From NCBI GenBank assembly GCA_030323305.1, contig CP106741.1:3719501-3783500 (forward strand): a stretch of DNA of 64,000 nt. The letters run 5' to 3'. The notes below the pieces were generated by a model. The model was not told where the DNA came from. It ran no database searches and saw only the letters and a program-made list of their open reading frames with translations. Below, in pieces: positions 9,875 through 20,049 of this stretch (positions are counted from its first letter, which is position 1; the number at the start of each line of letters is the position of its first letter). The DNA comes from Paenibacillus sp. CC-CFT747. GTDB lineage: Bacteria > Bacillota > Bacilli > Paenibacillales > NBRC-103111. Made by a program: the position numbers and the translations under genes.

Positions 9875-12112
9875 ATGATCAACTGGGTAGCGGATTGGAT
9901 TTGGCGCTCACGGCGAATTCGTGTCAACGATTTTGCTTATTTCCGCAAAGAATTTAATGTTGGTGAAAAATTGTTGGCCGCTCGTTTGTATGTATCGGCG
10001 CATCACTATGTCCAGGTTTATTTGAACGGATTAAGAATAGGCGGATTTGGCACGCCCGCACCAACTAACCCTTGGAAGAGAAAGCTGTATACGGTACATG
10101 AAATCAGCGGTTACTTGCGGGAAGGCGTGAATTGCATCACGGCTGATGCCCATTTTTTAGGCGGAGGCGGACAAAATTATGTCGATGGCCTTCCCGGTTT
10201 CCGGCTCGAACTGCACCTGACATACAAAAACGGTAAGAAGAAGGTGGTAAAGACCGATACGACCTGGGATACGCTTGTTGATCCGCCGCACCGTACGGGA
10301 ACACCCTACCATCAAAACCGCAGGGTGTCGGCTATCGAGGATTATGATGCGGGAAAGTGGCAGCCGGGTTGGCGCAATGGGGGATACAGTTATACGTTAA
10401 AAACGACAAAAGCGAAGAAAGCGAGAATCGGCCGGGAAGAATGGCCAATGGTCAGGCAGTGCGTCCCTGAAGGGGCAATCAAAGAAGAACTTTCATTGGT
10501 AAAGCTCGACTTGCCTGAATCAACCCGATGTGACGAGGAAATGCCCCAAGTATTCGATGCGGGTAGAATTGTCTCCGGTTGGCCGAAGTTTAAACTGAAA
10601 GGGATCTCCGGTACAACGGTCCGTATCCGATATTCAGAGGATCTGGACATAAGCGGGAGAGTTAAACACAACGTATGTAATGAGGAATCGGACAATTATT
10701 ATGATCAGTATACGATGCGCGGGTCGCCGTTGGAGGAATGGCAGCCGAATTTTTCTTACAAGGCTTTTCGTTATCTCGAGGTGTGCGGATATCCCCTGCC
10801 CATTGAGCCGGATACAGAGCTTACGGTGTGCGCGGCATACACGGGTATCGATTATTTCGGAAGCTTCCGATGTTCCGATGAGCATTTAAATGCCTTATAC
10901 GACGCCTGCATTCGTACACAAAAGAACAATATGCTGGGGCAGATTGTCGATTGCCCTCATCGTGAACAAGCCCAATACCTCGCGGATGCGGATTTGCAGG
11001 CGGAAGCGTTGATTTACAATTTCGATGCGATTGCTCTGCTTGAGAAGACGCTGAGCGATTTTGCAGATGTACAATTGGATGACGGTTCATTCCCCTTCGT
11101 TGCGCCGTCCAATTCCGATAATCCTCATTTTCGGCTCCAGATTCCAGAATGGGATTTACATTATGCAACGCTGTTGTGGAAGCTTTACGAGGCATCCGGC
11201 GATGTATCGAAGCTGGCCGCTTTTTATGGGCCTCTATGTCGGATGGTCGATTACTTTCTCTTCAAGTTGGACCAGGCAACAGGACTCGTTCCGATCGGCA
11301 AAGGCTGGCACATTAGCGACTGGCCGTATCCATCCGTTGAACATAAAGGCGAATTTCTGACCGTGGAGCAGATAAAGCTGCTTCAAGCGATACGGCTCAC
11401 AAGCAAAACCGCTTCGGTGATCGGGGAAGTGAAGGATCATGCTTATTACTATGAGGCGGCGGAACGATTGAAAGGAAGTATTCTTACTTATTTATATGAT
11501 CGACAATCGGCACAATTCAAGGATAGCTCAGACTCCATTAGAACCCATCAAGGTGTAACGGCCCTAGCCTTGTACGCAGATGCGGTTCCGGATGATGATC
11601 GTGAGAAGGCGATAAGAGCTGTGGCGGACAAGCCATGGGAATGCCGCACCGTATTGTCGCTCCCTCTGTTGCGAATGCTGTTTGATAATGGTAGAGAGAC
11701 GGAGGCTTTCGCCATTCTGAACCGGAGGGAGTATCCGGGATGGGGCTACATGATCACTCAAGGCGCCATGACGATGTGGGAAGGATGGGAAGATATCGAA
11801 AGCCATTCCCACGCGTGGAATGGATACCCGGCACGACTCCTGCAAGAATATATTGTCGGGATACGGTCTACTGCGCCTGGATTCAAAAGTATGGTCATTC
11901 GTCCCTATATTCCTGCATCATTGACCTTCGCCGAGGCAAAGGTTTGGACTGTCCAGGGCAATTTGTTCGTCAGATGGGAGAGGATGAATGAAGATGCGAT
12001 TCATCTGGTGCTGTCCATCCCACAAGAAATCGAAGGGAGACTTGAAGTCCGTCTTCCACAAAGGACAGTCGTCTTAACTATTGGGCCCGGAGAACACACT
12101 ATAAGGCTGTGA
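9875..12112 (+). CDS. Alpha-L-rhamnosidase, GH78
   Basis: Inverting glycosidase that releases terminal L-rhamnose; 745 residues, without signal peptide, so probably cytoplasmic. ATG 9875 follows GGAGGGGG; the upstream in-frame ATG at 9851 lies inside the isomerase remnant. The N-terminal beta-sandwich domains (VADWIWRSRR, DAHFLGGGGQNY) are followed by the (alpha/alpha)6 barrel with the GH78 hallmarks DCPHREQAQYLADADLQAE (near residue 359) and TMWEGWEDIESHSHAWNG (near residue 632), then a C-terminal beta domain with PGFKSMVIRP. The gene is intact, in contrast with several neighbours. Confidence 0.92.
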   Translation: MINWVADWIWRSRRIRVNDFAYFRKEFNVGEKLLAARLYVSAHHYVQVYLNGLRIGGFGTPAPTNPWKRKLYTVHEISGYLREGVNCITADAHFLGGGGQNYVDGLPGFRLELHLTYKNGKKKVVKTDTTWDTLVDPPHRTGTPYHQNRRVSAIEDYDAGKWQPGWRNGGYSYTLKTTKAKKARIGREEWPMVRQCVPEGAIKEELSLVKLDLPESTRCDEEMPQVFDAGRIVSGWPKFKLKGISGTTVRIRYSEDLDISGRVKHNVCNEESDNYYDQYTMRGSPLEEWQPNFSYKAFRYLEVCGYPLPIEPDTELTVCAAYTGIDYFGSFRCSDEHLNALYDACIRTQKNNMLGQIVDCPHREQAQYLADADLQAEALIYNFDAIALLEKTLSDFADVQLDDGSFPFVAPSNSDNPHFRLQIPEWDLHYATLLWKLYEASGDVSKLAAFYGPLCRMVDYFLFKLDQATGLVPIGKGWHISDWPYPSVEHKGEFLTVEQIKLLQAIRLTSKTASVIGEVKDHAYYYEAAERLKGSILTYLYDRQSAQFKDSSDSIRTHQGVTALALYADAVPDDDREKAIRAVADKPWECRTVLSLPLLRMLFDNGRETEAFAILNRREYPGWGYMITQGAMTMWEGWEDIESHSHAWNGYPARLLQEYIVGIRSTAPGFKSMVIRPYIPASLTFAEAKVWTVQGNLFVRWERMNEDAIHLVLSIPQEIEGRLEVRLPQRTVVLTIGPGEHTIRL

Positions 12113-12271
12113 TAGCGGTATGCTTCGTATGAGCAACGACTCCTGAGCCTGTCAGACCGGTCTTTGCTTATTTCCATCTACCTAATAGAGGCTGCCTGAA
12201 AGGAGCAAGCCGCCATGGCCCACATTGCAAAAAGAGGAACCCCATATTCAACAAATTGGTAGTCTTTGTTC

Positions 12272-12295
12272 GCCCCCGTATGGGGGCTTTCTTTA
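12272..12295 (+). terminator. Terminator between convergent GH78 and AraC genes
   Basis: GCCCCC-GTAT-GGGGGC followed by TTTCTTT. It lies between the convergent GH78 gene and the AraC gene, whose last bases overlap it. The 180 bases from 12113 hold no gene. Confidence 0.8.
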
Positions 12296-13143
12296 TTGCC
12301 GACCAATAGAATTTCGTTGATCCTTCCGCCATTTCGCCGGGCTCATTCCATACACCAGCGTAAATAACCTGGTGAAATAATGAACGCTGTTAAATCCGGT
12401 CTGATCAACGATAACCCGGATTGGCATATCGCTGCTTGCCAAGTAGCTTGCTGCCGCTTTAATGCGCAAATTCTGCAGGTATCGGGCAGGAGTTATACCG
12501 GTTTGCTCCCTGAAAATACGAATGAGATAGGATGGATGGACATACATAAGTTTAGAAATTGCGGTGATGGTGATCGGCTCACGATATCTCCACTCCAGAT
12601 AGTTGATAACAAATTGGACAATTTCCGTACTAGTCTTCGGCATATCGCGAGCAGTCGCAGAATCTTGCACGGGCTCAAGCTGATAGCTCATCAGTTGTAG
12701 AATCTTTAACACCTCGTAAGTACACGCCTGCTGGATTACAGGATTTTGTGCTGATGTACCCGAGCTACATAAATGGTGAACGAAATCGACGGCTTCAAAA
12801 ATTTTTGATGTCATTAATGTTGTCGAGAACGAGTCGATGGATTGAAAGGCGTTCCAACGATCGGGATCGGGAAAGTGCGCTTCGTACCCTGCAGGCTCAG
12901 CGACATCTTCGAGGATAATAAATTTGTAACTGCTTGGCCCTCCTACGCTAGCCAACAAATGCGGGGTATTTGGCGGTATGAGAAACAATGCCGGCGCTGC
13001 CGCAGTGCAATTGTGTGAAGACCATTGAAAACGGACTTCACCTGCAGAAATAAACAGCAGTTCGTAGCTGTAAGGATGAATGCCCCCGCTTCAATTTCAT
13101 TCTCCGGATGTATTGTGCCGATTCCGAATGAGGATACCCGCAT
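12293..13143 (-). CDS. AraC-family transcriptional regulator (frameshifted near 13085)
   Basis: Cytoplasmic regulator with an N-terminal cupin sugar-sensing domain and two C-terminal helix-turn-helix motifs. The start MRVSSFGIGTIHPENEIEAG lies in one frame with GGGAGAA upstream. The rest (IHPYSYELLFISAGEVRF, then FLIPPNTPHLL) lies in another. The break falls in the run GCGGGGGCATT and one added G restores about 283 residues. The DNA-binding end reads YVHPSYLIRIFREQTGITPA and VIVDQTGFNSVHYFTRLF. It is transcribed away from the dehydrogenase genes and probably controls the rhamnoside block. The inducer is unknown. Confidence 0.85.
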
Positions 13144-13333
13144 AACGAAGTTCTCCCTTTTGTTATATTTCGTACAAAACAGATTGACCCAAATTCCTAT
13201 ATTTACAGGCTTATAAAGCATTGGGGATCACTAACCGGTACAGACCGTGCAAATAAATCTTTTTGAATTTAGTGTACTCTATCGATATACAGACCATCAA
13301 TTCCAATTATGCTACGAAAGGATGTCATGTTGC
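13144..13333. promoter_or_regulatory. Divergent promoter region, AraC gene / dehydrogenase genes
   Basis: 190 AT-rich bases between the divergent starts. Towards the right, TTGAAT (13263-13268), 17 bases and TATACA (13286-13291) form a plausible sigma-A promoter for the dehydrogenase operon. Towards the left, a TATAAC hexamer on the minus strand just upstream of the AraC start is a weaker -10 candidate. An AraC operator is expected here but no clear direct repeat was found. Confidence 0.45.
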
Positions 13334-14281
13334 ATGAAAAGTTTGCAAATTGTGGGGAAGGGCAAATACACCATTGTGGATACCGGACCGATTACTCCCC
13401 AAGATGACGAAATATCCGTGTGTATTCATATCGTGTCCACTTGTCCCCGGTGGGATATCAGCATGATGAGCGGAAAAGACATGTTCGATCCCGCTAAAGA
13501 ACCGGAATATCCGCTTCCGCTCGGCTTCCCTGGACATGAAATGGCAGGAACAGTAACGGCGGTAGGGAGCAAGGTAACCGATTTCAAGGTAGGCGATCGT
13601 GTCGCTGCTCTGGAACATCTCATAAATCCAGGCGCGTATGCACAATCATTGAATTATCGTGAGCATGAATTGATCAAGCTGCAGGACGAAGTGACATGGA
13701 AGCAAGCCGTTTCCTTCGAGTTGCTGAAATGCGTATTGATCGGGTTGCTTCAATTCGGAGATATCCAGGGGAAATCAATGTTGGTTTCAGGACTGGGCCC
13801 GGCGGGGATTCTGGCTCTGCAAGCGGCAAAGCTGCTGGGAGCCTCACGTGTAGTCGCAGTGGATATCAATATAGAACGAATCAACTATGTAAACGGACTT
13901 GGCATAGGCGAAGCCAGGCATACGGAAGATTTAGGCGAAGAGCGGTTTGATCTTGGATATGACTGTGTAGGCGCGGCCGCTTCGGTTCAAAGTGTATTGG
14001 AACGAATCGATCATCATTTGGTTATTTTCGGAGTGTTGAAGGGAGAAGTCAGATACACTGACAAGTTATGGTTCAAAGGTACGAGGCTGGAATCGTACCG
14101 CTATCGCCGCTTTGGTAAGGAGGATCAGGCGCTGCTACTGGATTTGGTAGTGAACAAAGGACTTAATACGGAATGCCTGCAGACCCATCACGTTCCGCTC
14201 TCGCGTTACGAAGAAACGATCTCGCTTCTGCAGTCCCAGCAAGCAATCAAGGTTTACTCGTATCCACAGACCGATTTATAA
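13334..14281 (+). CDS. Zinc-type medium-chain alcohol/sugar dehydrogenase
   Basis: NAD(P)-linked oxidoreductase of 315 residues in the medium-chain dehydrogenase family. ATG 13334 starts MKSLQIVGKGKYTIV; ATG 13322 is an alternative but lies too close to AAAGG. The N-terminal GroES-like fold contains GFPGHEMAGTV and VGSKVTDFKVGDRVA; the Rossmann segment reads SGLGPAGILALQAAKLLGA with the cofactor-selecting acid in VVAVDINIERI. The usual first zinc Cys is not in its standard context (VSTCPRWDISMMSG), which resembles sorbitol- or polyol-dehydrogenase-like members. Its neighbour is a second dehydrogenase, so the two may oxidise successive sugar intermediates. Confidence 0.82.
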   Translation: MKSLQIVGKGKYTIVDTGPITPQDDEISVCIHIVSTCPRWDISMMSGKDMFDPAKEPEYPLPLGFPGHEMAGTVTAVGSKVTDFKVGDRVAALEHLINPGAYAQSLNYREHELIKLQDEVTWKQAVSFELLKCVLIGLLQFGDIQGKSMLVSGLGPAGILALQAAKLLGASRVVAVDINIERINYVNGLGIGEARHTEDLGEERFDLGYDCVGAAASVQSVLERIDHHLVIFGVLKGEVRYTDKLWFKGTRLESYRYRRFGKEDQALLLDLVVNKGLNTECLQTHHVPLSRYEETISLLQSQQAIKVYSYPQTDL

Positions 14282-14306
14282 AGTTGGAAGATAACGGGAG
14301 GCAATT

Positions 14307-15330
14307 ATGAAAGCGAAAGCGATTGTATTTACCGGAGTAAACGTAGTAGAATTCCGTGATGTAGAGACGCCCGAACCAGGCTCTGAGGATGTTGTCATTG
14401 AGGTGGAATACTCATGGATCAGCGTTGGCACGGAGCAGTCGTTTCTAAAGGGAGAGCGGGTTTCCGGTGAGCAGGTGACCCGGCAGGGAGACGTGCTGCC
14501 TTTTCCTCAGGTTCCGGGTTACCAGAAGGTTGGCATTGTCCAGAAGATTGGCAATGCCGTTCGCGGGCTTCAACCCGGAGATAGAGTATTCGCCTCAATC
14601 AGCGCGGTGGACGGGATGGCGTTCGATACGGGAGGCCATGTGAATCCCGCTGTGACACACCTCAGTCAAGTATGGAGGCTGCCGGATAAAGGTCCGGAAA
14701 GCCTGGCGTACGCACCGCTCGTTTTGGCTCAGGTGGGGTACAATTGCGGTATGAGACCCCATATATCTGCAGGAGAGTTTGCGGTCGTGATAGGCGACGG
14801 ACTTGTTGGGAATTGGGCTGCTCAGACCCTTAGGGCGAGAGGAGCAAAGGTTACAGTGCTCGGTCGAAGAGCTGATCGGTTGGCTTTGCTGCCGGATGGC
14901 ATTCAAGGAATTCATCTTAAAGAGACGGGGATGCAGGAGGTAATCGAAAGCTTGTCGGATATCCAGGTAGTAGTAGATAGCGTTGGGGCACTGCCTTTGT
15001 TCCATGCGCTTCGCCCGCGAATGAGGTTGAACAGCCATTTGGTATCGGCCGGTTTCTTAGGGGCAGACGGATTGATCGACATCCAGACGTTGCGAGCTTC
15101 AGGAGATAACACTTCATACTCCATCGGGATGGACAACTGAACGGATGAACGAGACGCTGGCCGCCATTGCCGACGGTCGATTAACCACTCTTCCGTTAAT
15201 TACACATGTTGTCCCTGTATCCGAAGGGAAGGAAGCATGGCGTATGATTGTGGAAAAAACAGAAGCATTCCTTGGAGTCGTACTCGACTGGCGTAAACCG
15301 GAAACGTACCTTGAAGTGCAAGGAGGATAA
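14307..15330 (+). CDS. Second medium-chain dehydrogenase, zinc-binding type (frameshifted)
   Basis: Medium-chain dehydrogenase starting at ATG 14307 behind a GGGAGG site. The N-terminal part reads VSWISVGTEQSFLKGERV-like sequence (actual: YSWISVGTEQSFLKGERV), then the nucleotide-binding segment VIGDGLVGNWAAQTLRARGA. This looks like the bacteriochlorophyllide-dehydrogenase-like subgroup, which often lacks the structural zinc. One extra A near 15129 (GGGATGGACAAC for expected GGGTGGACAAC) shifts the frame. The tail NETLAAIADGRLTTLPLI to VLDWRKPETYLEVQGG continues in the next frame to the stop at 15328. Repaired length about 340 residues. It lies 25 bases after the first dehydrogenase, clearly in one operon. 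Confidence 0.83.
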
Positions 15331-15337
15331 GGAACCC

Positions 15338-16337
15338 TTGACTGAAACTAATCATTTACAACATCCGGAATCATTTGTTTTCGTGAAGGAAGAGGCTTTC
15401 CCCTAAGAAGGCGGCCTGTGAGCGGCACGAGAGTGCGCGTTCTGAGCGATTCAGATACGGCGAGTCCTAACTTGATCGAATATGTCGAAGGGTTGGACTA
15501 CGTGGTCGATTATCAAAAAGCCACCATTTGCAGAATGAAGGGAAGCCGTATACCAGACTGGTCCGTACACCCGTTGTACGGTATTACGGATTTCGATCAT
15601 ACAAAGTATGAAGTTTACAGCAATCGCGCCTATACGGTTTATGCGGTATATGACGGGGAAGCCGCTGTTTCCGACCTCGAATACCATCAGGGGAGCAGCA
15701 AGCTCGCGGCCATCATTCCGAGGGCAGCAGCCAAGCTTCAGGAAGGGAAAGAAGTTGTCTTTGTTGTTTATGGGGATAGCATTAGCGCAGGAGGGGAGGC
15801 AACCCAAGAAAGATTTACGTTTTATCACCGCTTCGCTGAATACCTTAGTCGATTGTATCCCGATGGGAACATTCACATCATGAATAGAGCGATCGGAGGA
15901 GAAACGAGTCTGGGAGGAGCCTCACGAGTGGAAAACGACGTTCTGCCAGTGAAGCCGGATCTGATATCCATCGGATACGGGATGAATGACCAGAACCTGT
16001 ATGAGCACGGACTTGGCGTTTCACTCGAGGATTACGAGAGAAATATCAGGCATATCATTGAAACCATTCGGATGAAAAGCGAATCGGATATCATTCTGGT
16101 AACGCCATGCGAGCCCAACCCCTGTGGCTTCATACGAGCGGACGAATAGGGGAGTTTGCTGAGGTACTCCGCCGCCTTGGTGATGAATACGGACTTGGGG
16201 TGGCTGATGTCCACACTCAGTGGAGACGGGAACTGAATGTTGGCAAAACGCCCGAAAGCTTGTTGTTGAATAATATCAACCATCCAAATGATTTCGGGCA
16301 TTTCTTGTATTTCTTGGCATTCATAGGCATGAAATGA
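15338..16337 (+). CDS. SGNH/GDSL-family hydrolase (two frameshifts)
   Basis: Serine esterase fold, probably a sugar-ester deacetylase, about 333 residues after repair. TTG 15338 follows AAGGAGGATAAGG and starts LTETNHLQHPESFVFVKEEA. A C missing from TTTCCCCTAAG near 15402 links it to the frame holding VSGTRVRVLSDSDTASP. Catalytic blocks: YGDSISAGGEAT (Ser), IGGETSLGG (Gly), GYGMND (Asn), and the Asp/His block NHPNDFGHFLYF. That last block is in a third frame, after one extra base near 16125 (CCTGTGGC for CCTGGC). No signal peptide, so likely cytoplasmic. Same operon as the two dehydrogenases. Confidence 0.82.
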
Positions 16338-16370
16338 AAGTTTGTTGACGTAATGTGTATTGGTATTGGA

Positions 16371-16398
16371 GGCTGCCCCATTTAGTGGCAGTCTTTTC
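16371..16398 (+). terminator. Rho-independent terminator after the SGNH gene
   Basis: GGCTGCC pairs with GGCAGTC (one G-U) around CCATTTAGT and is followed by TTTTC. The remaining bases to 16530 show no gene. Confidence 0.75.
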
Positions 16399-16530
16399 TA
16401 CATACCATCCATACAAAGGTTGTTCGGACAGGAAATGCACCCTCTCCTTACGCGGTCAACAGGAATAATGGGCTTCTGACGAGAAGTTGTAACACATCGA
16501 TATTCACTTCGAACAAGGATGTGTTAATCA

Positions 16531-18293
16531 ATGTGGACCCGGGTCATACGCAACTTAACCATTCTCCCTAAATTGCTTTCTGCGTTCTTGCTCGCGATTG
16601 TTCCCCTGTTTTTTGTCAGCCTGCAAATGAACCGGATGGGGGCGGAAAGTGTCCGGGAGGAAATGCTGACATCCATGAAATCGCGTGTTCAGTCGAATAT
16701 GCATTCATTGGAGGATGAAATGAAACGCCTTACCCGACTCCACGAGCAATACGTGCTGGATGACGACTTCACCAAGTTAAGTATGGTTTCTTCGATCTTG
16801 CCTTACTATGAAGTGATGCTCATGGAGAAGAGAGTGCAGAATAAGCTTTGGGTCATGAAAAATTCGAACCTTTATGTGACGGAAGCCAAGGCCTACATCC
16901 CTTTGATTGGCAAAACGATTTTTTCCTTGACCTTTGAAAAAGGCATGACAGATGAAGAGGTAATGGAACTTCAGGAGCTTCAAAGGAATCAGGTTTCACC
17001 TATCGTGTACTGGCAGGGCAAACTTCTCATTAACTCTATTTACCCGAATCCCTCCTATTCCAGTAAACCTCCTGTTTATGTGTTACAGTCCGAGATGGAC
17101 CAGCAAGGCTTGCAAAATTTCCTAAAGCAGATCGTTACAAACAAGAAAGAAGGAGCGCTCTTATTTAACGAAAAGCAGAACTGGACCCTTTATAGCCACG
17201 CTGATGATTCGGTATTAGCGCAAGTAAAACGGTTTGTGAATCGGCAGCCGGAGGAAGTGAGGTTCGGCCAGGGAACCATAACCATCCATAATCAGATGTA
17301 TTACGTTACATTCGAGAGGTCATCCATGTTAAACATGGATTTGGTCATTTACGTCCCGGAGGAGCAAGTTCTGGGCCCGCTGAACAAGTATCGCACCTGG
17401 TTCTGGATTATGTCTGGAATGTCCCTTTTAATCCTCCTCGGATTCTCTTACTGGATATTCCGGTTGATTCATTCTCCTTTACGCAAAATGGTACGTGCTT
17501 TCCGGAGAGTGGAAAAAGGAGATCTCTCTCTATCTATACAGCACAAGAATTACGATGAATTCCAGTATTTATACGGTCAGTTCAATATGATGGTGAGAAA
17601 GCTGAAGCAGTCTATTCAAGATGGCTACGAGTCCAGGATCATGGCCCAGCACTCTGAACTGAAGCAGCTTCAATCACAGATTAACCCGCATTTTTTATAT
17701 AATACCTACTTCATGGTTCATCGAATGGCGGAAGCCCATGATGTGGATAACGTTTCAAAAGCAACGAAGTATTTAGGCGAGTATTTCCTCTACATTACGC
17801 GGAACTCCTCCGATGTGGCAACATTGGAGGAAGAATGGAACCATACAATCGCCTATATCGAAATCCAACAGCTGCGTTTTTACAACCGAGTTGATGCCCG
17901 TATTTCCAGTTTTGCGGTACGACCTCATTCTGTGAGCATTCCCCGTCTCATCTTGCAGCCCTTGGTGGAGAATGCGTATCAGCATGGACTGAAATCCAAG
18001 GTTACGGGGGGCTCATCGCTTTGTCCATTGAGAAAAGAGATACTGGACTGATCATCGTATCGGTGGAAGATAACGGAGATGATTTAAGCGAGGAGGCGTT
18101 GGACCTTCTCTGCCAGAAGCTTGAGATGAAATGGTCCGAATCTTTCGAAAGAACGGGAATTCTCAATGTCCAACTGCGAATGCGGCTGAAATTCGGCAAA
18201 GATTATGGACTTAAAGCCTCCAGAAGCGCGCTTGGCGGATTGAAAGTCGAAATGCATATACCTGCCGCACAATTCGGCGAACGGGAGGAGTGA
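16531..18293 (+). CDS. YesM/LytS-type sensor histidine kinase (frameshifted at the C-terminus)
   Basis: Membrane sensor kinase of about 587 residues after repair. Membrane segment 1 lies near residues 12-32, an extracellular sensor follows to ~285, and segment 2 spans ~288-310. After a HAMP-like linker, the His-kinase box reads LQSQINPHFLYNTYF with His ~387. The ATPase domain has the N-box LVENAYQHGLKS and a G-box-like VEDNGDD. One G is missing from ACGGGGGGCTC near 18008: the first frame runs on to 18051 as nonsense, while the true frame continues LIALSIEKRDTGLIIVSVED to 18293. Partner of the regulator that starts 4 bases later. Confidence 0.9.
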
Positions 18294-18297
18294 GAGC

Positions 18298-19931
18298 ATG
18301 AGAAGCATCTTGATAGTCGACGACGAGCCTTTTATCGTGAACGGACTGGCAGGCATGATTAAAGAGGCCGATTTTAAGGATTTGGAGGTATACAAAGCTT
18401 GCTCAGCAGCCGAGGCTATCGATTGGTTTGAGCGGGCCGTGATGGATATCGTGGTGACCGATATATCAATGCCAGGAATGGACGGGCTTGAATTGCAGCA
18501 GCAAATCCTGAAACACTGGCCTAGATGCAAGGTGATCTTTCTCACTGGACACAATGATTTTAACTATATTAAGCAAGCCATCCATTATAGGGCGATTGAT
18601 TACATTCTAAAGACGGAAGGTGATCAGGCAATCAGAATCGCCGTTGGAAAAGCGTTGAAAGAGCTGGAACGGGAGATCGAGGCAGAAGTTCTGGTTGGAC
18701 GAGCACGCTTACAGCTTCATGCTGCACTTCCACTTCTACAAAATGAATTTCTATACGAGCTTCTTCACGGTGAACTGAATTCAAAGGTCCTGGTTCAAGA
18801 TCAAATTAACGATTTGAATCTGCCGTTGCGAGAGTGCTTGCCAGTCCTGCTGCTTATAGGCAAGGTGGACACCGGACTGGATATGGATTCGTTTAATAAA
18901 ATGCTGATTTTGTACGCTATTCAGAATATCGCTGAAGAGTATATGAGCCCTTCGGTTGCCTTGCATTCGTTTACCTATGACAAATCAAAGGTCGTCTGGC
19001 TTATCCAACCTAAATGCCAGGAAGAAATAAAGGAAACCCGCAGGTGGCATCGGATGATTCTCGGTATGGTGGAACGGATTCAACAAACTTGCAAGGAACT
19101 TTTAAAAGTAACCTTATCATTTGCAGTAGCTGGCGAGTTTTCCGCATGGACGCTTATCCCCGATCAATTCGAGAGACTACAGCGTTTAATGAGAAAAAGT
19201 CTTGGGATGGGTCATGAGCTTTTGCTTGTGGATGAAGATACAAGGCCATATTCCGTCACACCATCCCTGGATGTTCAATTGAGAAGGATCGATCAATACA
19301 CACTCCGATTGTTGAAATGTCTGGAAAGCAATAATAAAAAAGAATTCGTACAAGAGCTGTCGAATTTGATGAACAATGATAACGCTTTTACCGACCCGGA
19401 CTTGCGGTTGGCTATATCCTTTCAGCTTTTTTCGATGGCAATGACATACGTAACGAAAGAAGGCTTATGGAATACGTTAAAGGAGAGCGTAGATTTGGAC
19501 AGGTTGCTTAAACTGGATTATCACTCCAACTGGGAGGATACGCTGAATGACTTAGCTTTGATCGGAGAAGCGATATTTAGCCTGAAAGAAGGTTCGGTCG
19601 AGCGGCAAGAGAGAAGTTTGGTTAACAAAATTAAATTACACATCGAACAGCATCTTGCGGATGATCTTTCCCTGACACGGATTGGCGAGCTCGTTTCTTT
19701 GAATCCGTTCTATTTATCTAGATTGTACAGCCAATTAGCAGGGGAGAGTTTAACCGAGACGATCATGAATGCACGATTGGTTGAGGCCAAGAGACAGCTA
19801 AAAGTTTCAAACAGCAAGATACAGGATATCGCAACAAAAGTAGGCTTTGAATCAGCGTCTTACTTCACACGTTTTTTAAAAAAGCAACCGGGTATACGCC
19901 GCAAGAATACCGGGAGTTAATAAACGGTTAA
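18298..19931 (+). CDS. YesN-type response regulator with AraC DNA-binding domain (3' frameshift)
   Basis: Receiver plus AraC-type regulator of about 544 residues, activated by the kinase just upstream. The receiver has acidic DD8-9, phospho-acceptor Asp55 (VTDISMPGMDG), Thr83 and Lys105 (DYILKTEG). The two helix-turn-helix motifs are in the last ~110 residues (LVSLNPFYLSRLYSQLAGES; IATKVGFESASYFTRFLKK). One A missing from the run at 19884 changes the ending to QPGIRRKNTGS; restored, it ends ATGYTPQEYRELING with stop at 19929-19931, the usual AraC ending. It probably activates the binding-protein operon that follows. Confidence 0.92.
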
Positions 19932-19993
19932 AGTCGTAATCATAAGTCAAGAGAAGTTAAAATCCTCTGATAGGAAAGATCTTCATTCGGTCC

Positions 19994-19999
19994 TATAAT
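19994..19999 (+). promoter_or_regulatory. Candidate -10 box of the binding-protein operon
   Basis: TATAAT lies 51 bases before the ATG at 20050. No TTGACA-like -35 is found at the right distance, which fits a promoter that needs the upstream YesN regulator. Confidence 0.45.
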
Positions 20000-20049
20000 C
20001 AAGACAGCAAGAGAGGCCACAATAAAATTTGCTTAGGGGGAAATGGAGA

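Noticed and set aside
13025..13040. CcpA (cre) site near TGAAAACGGACTTCA
   Set aside because: The spacing is one base too long for the consensus and it lies inside the AraC coding sequence.
18001..18015. Phase-variable G tract in the sensor kinase gene
   Set aside because: Six to seven G residues are too short for typical phase variation and similar losses occur in shorter runs elsewhere.
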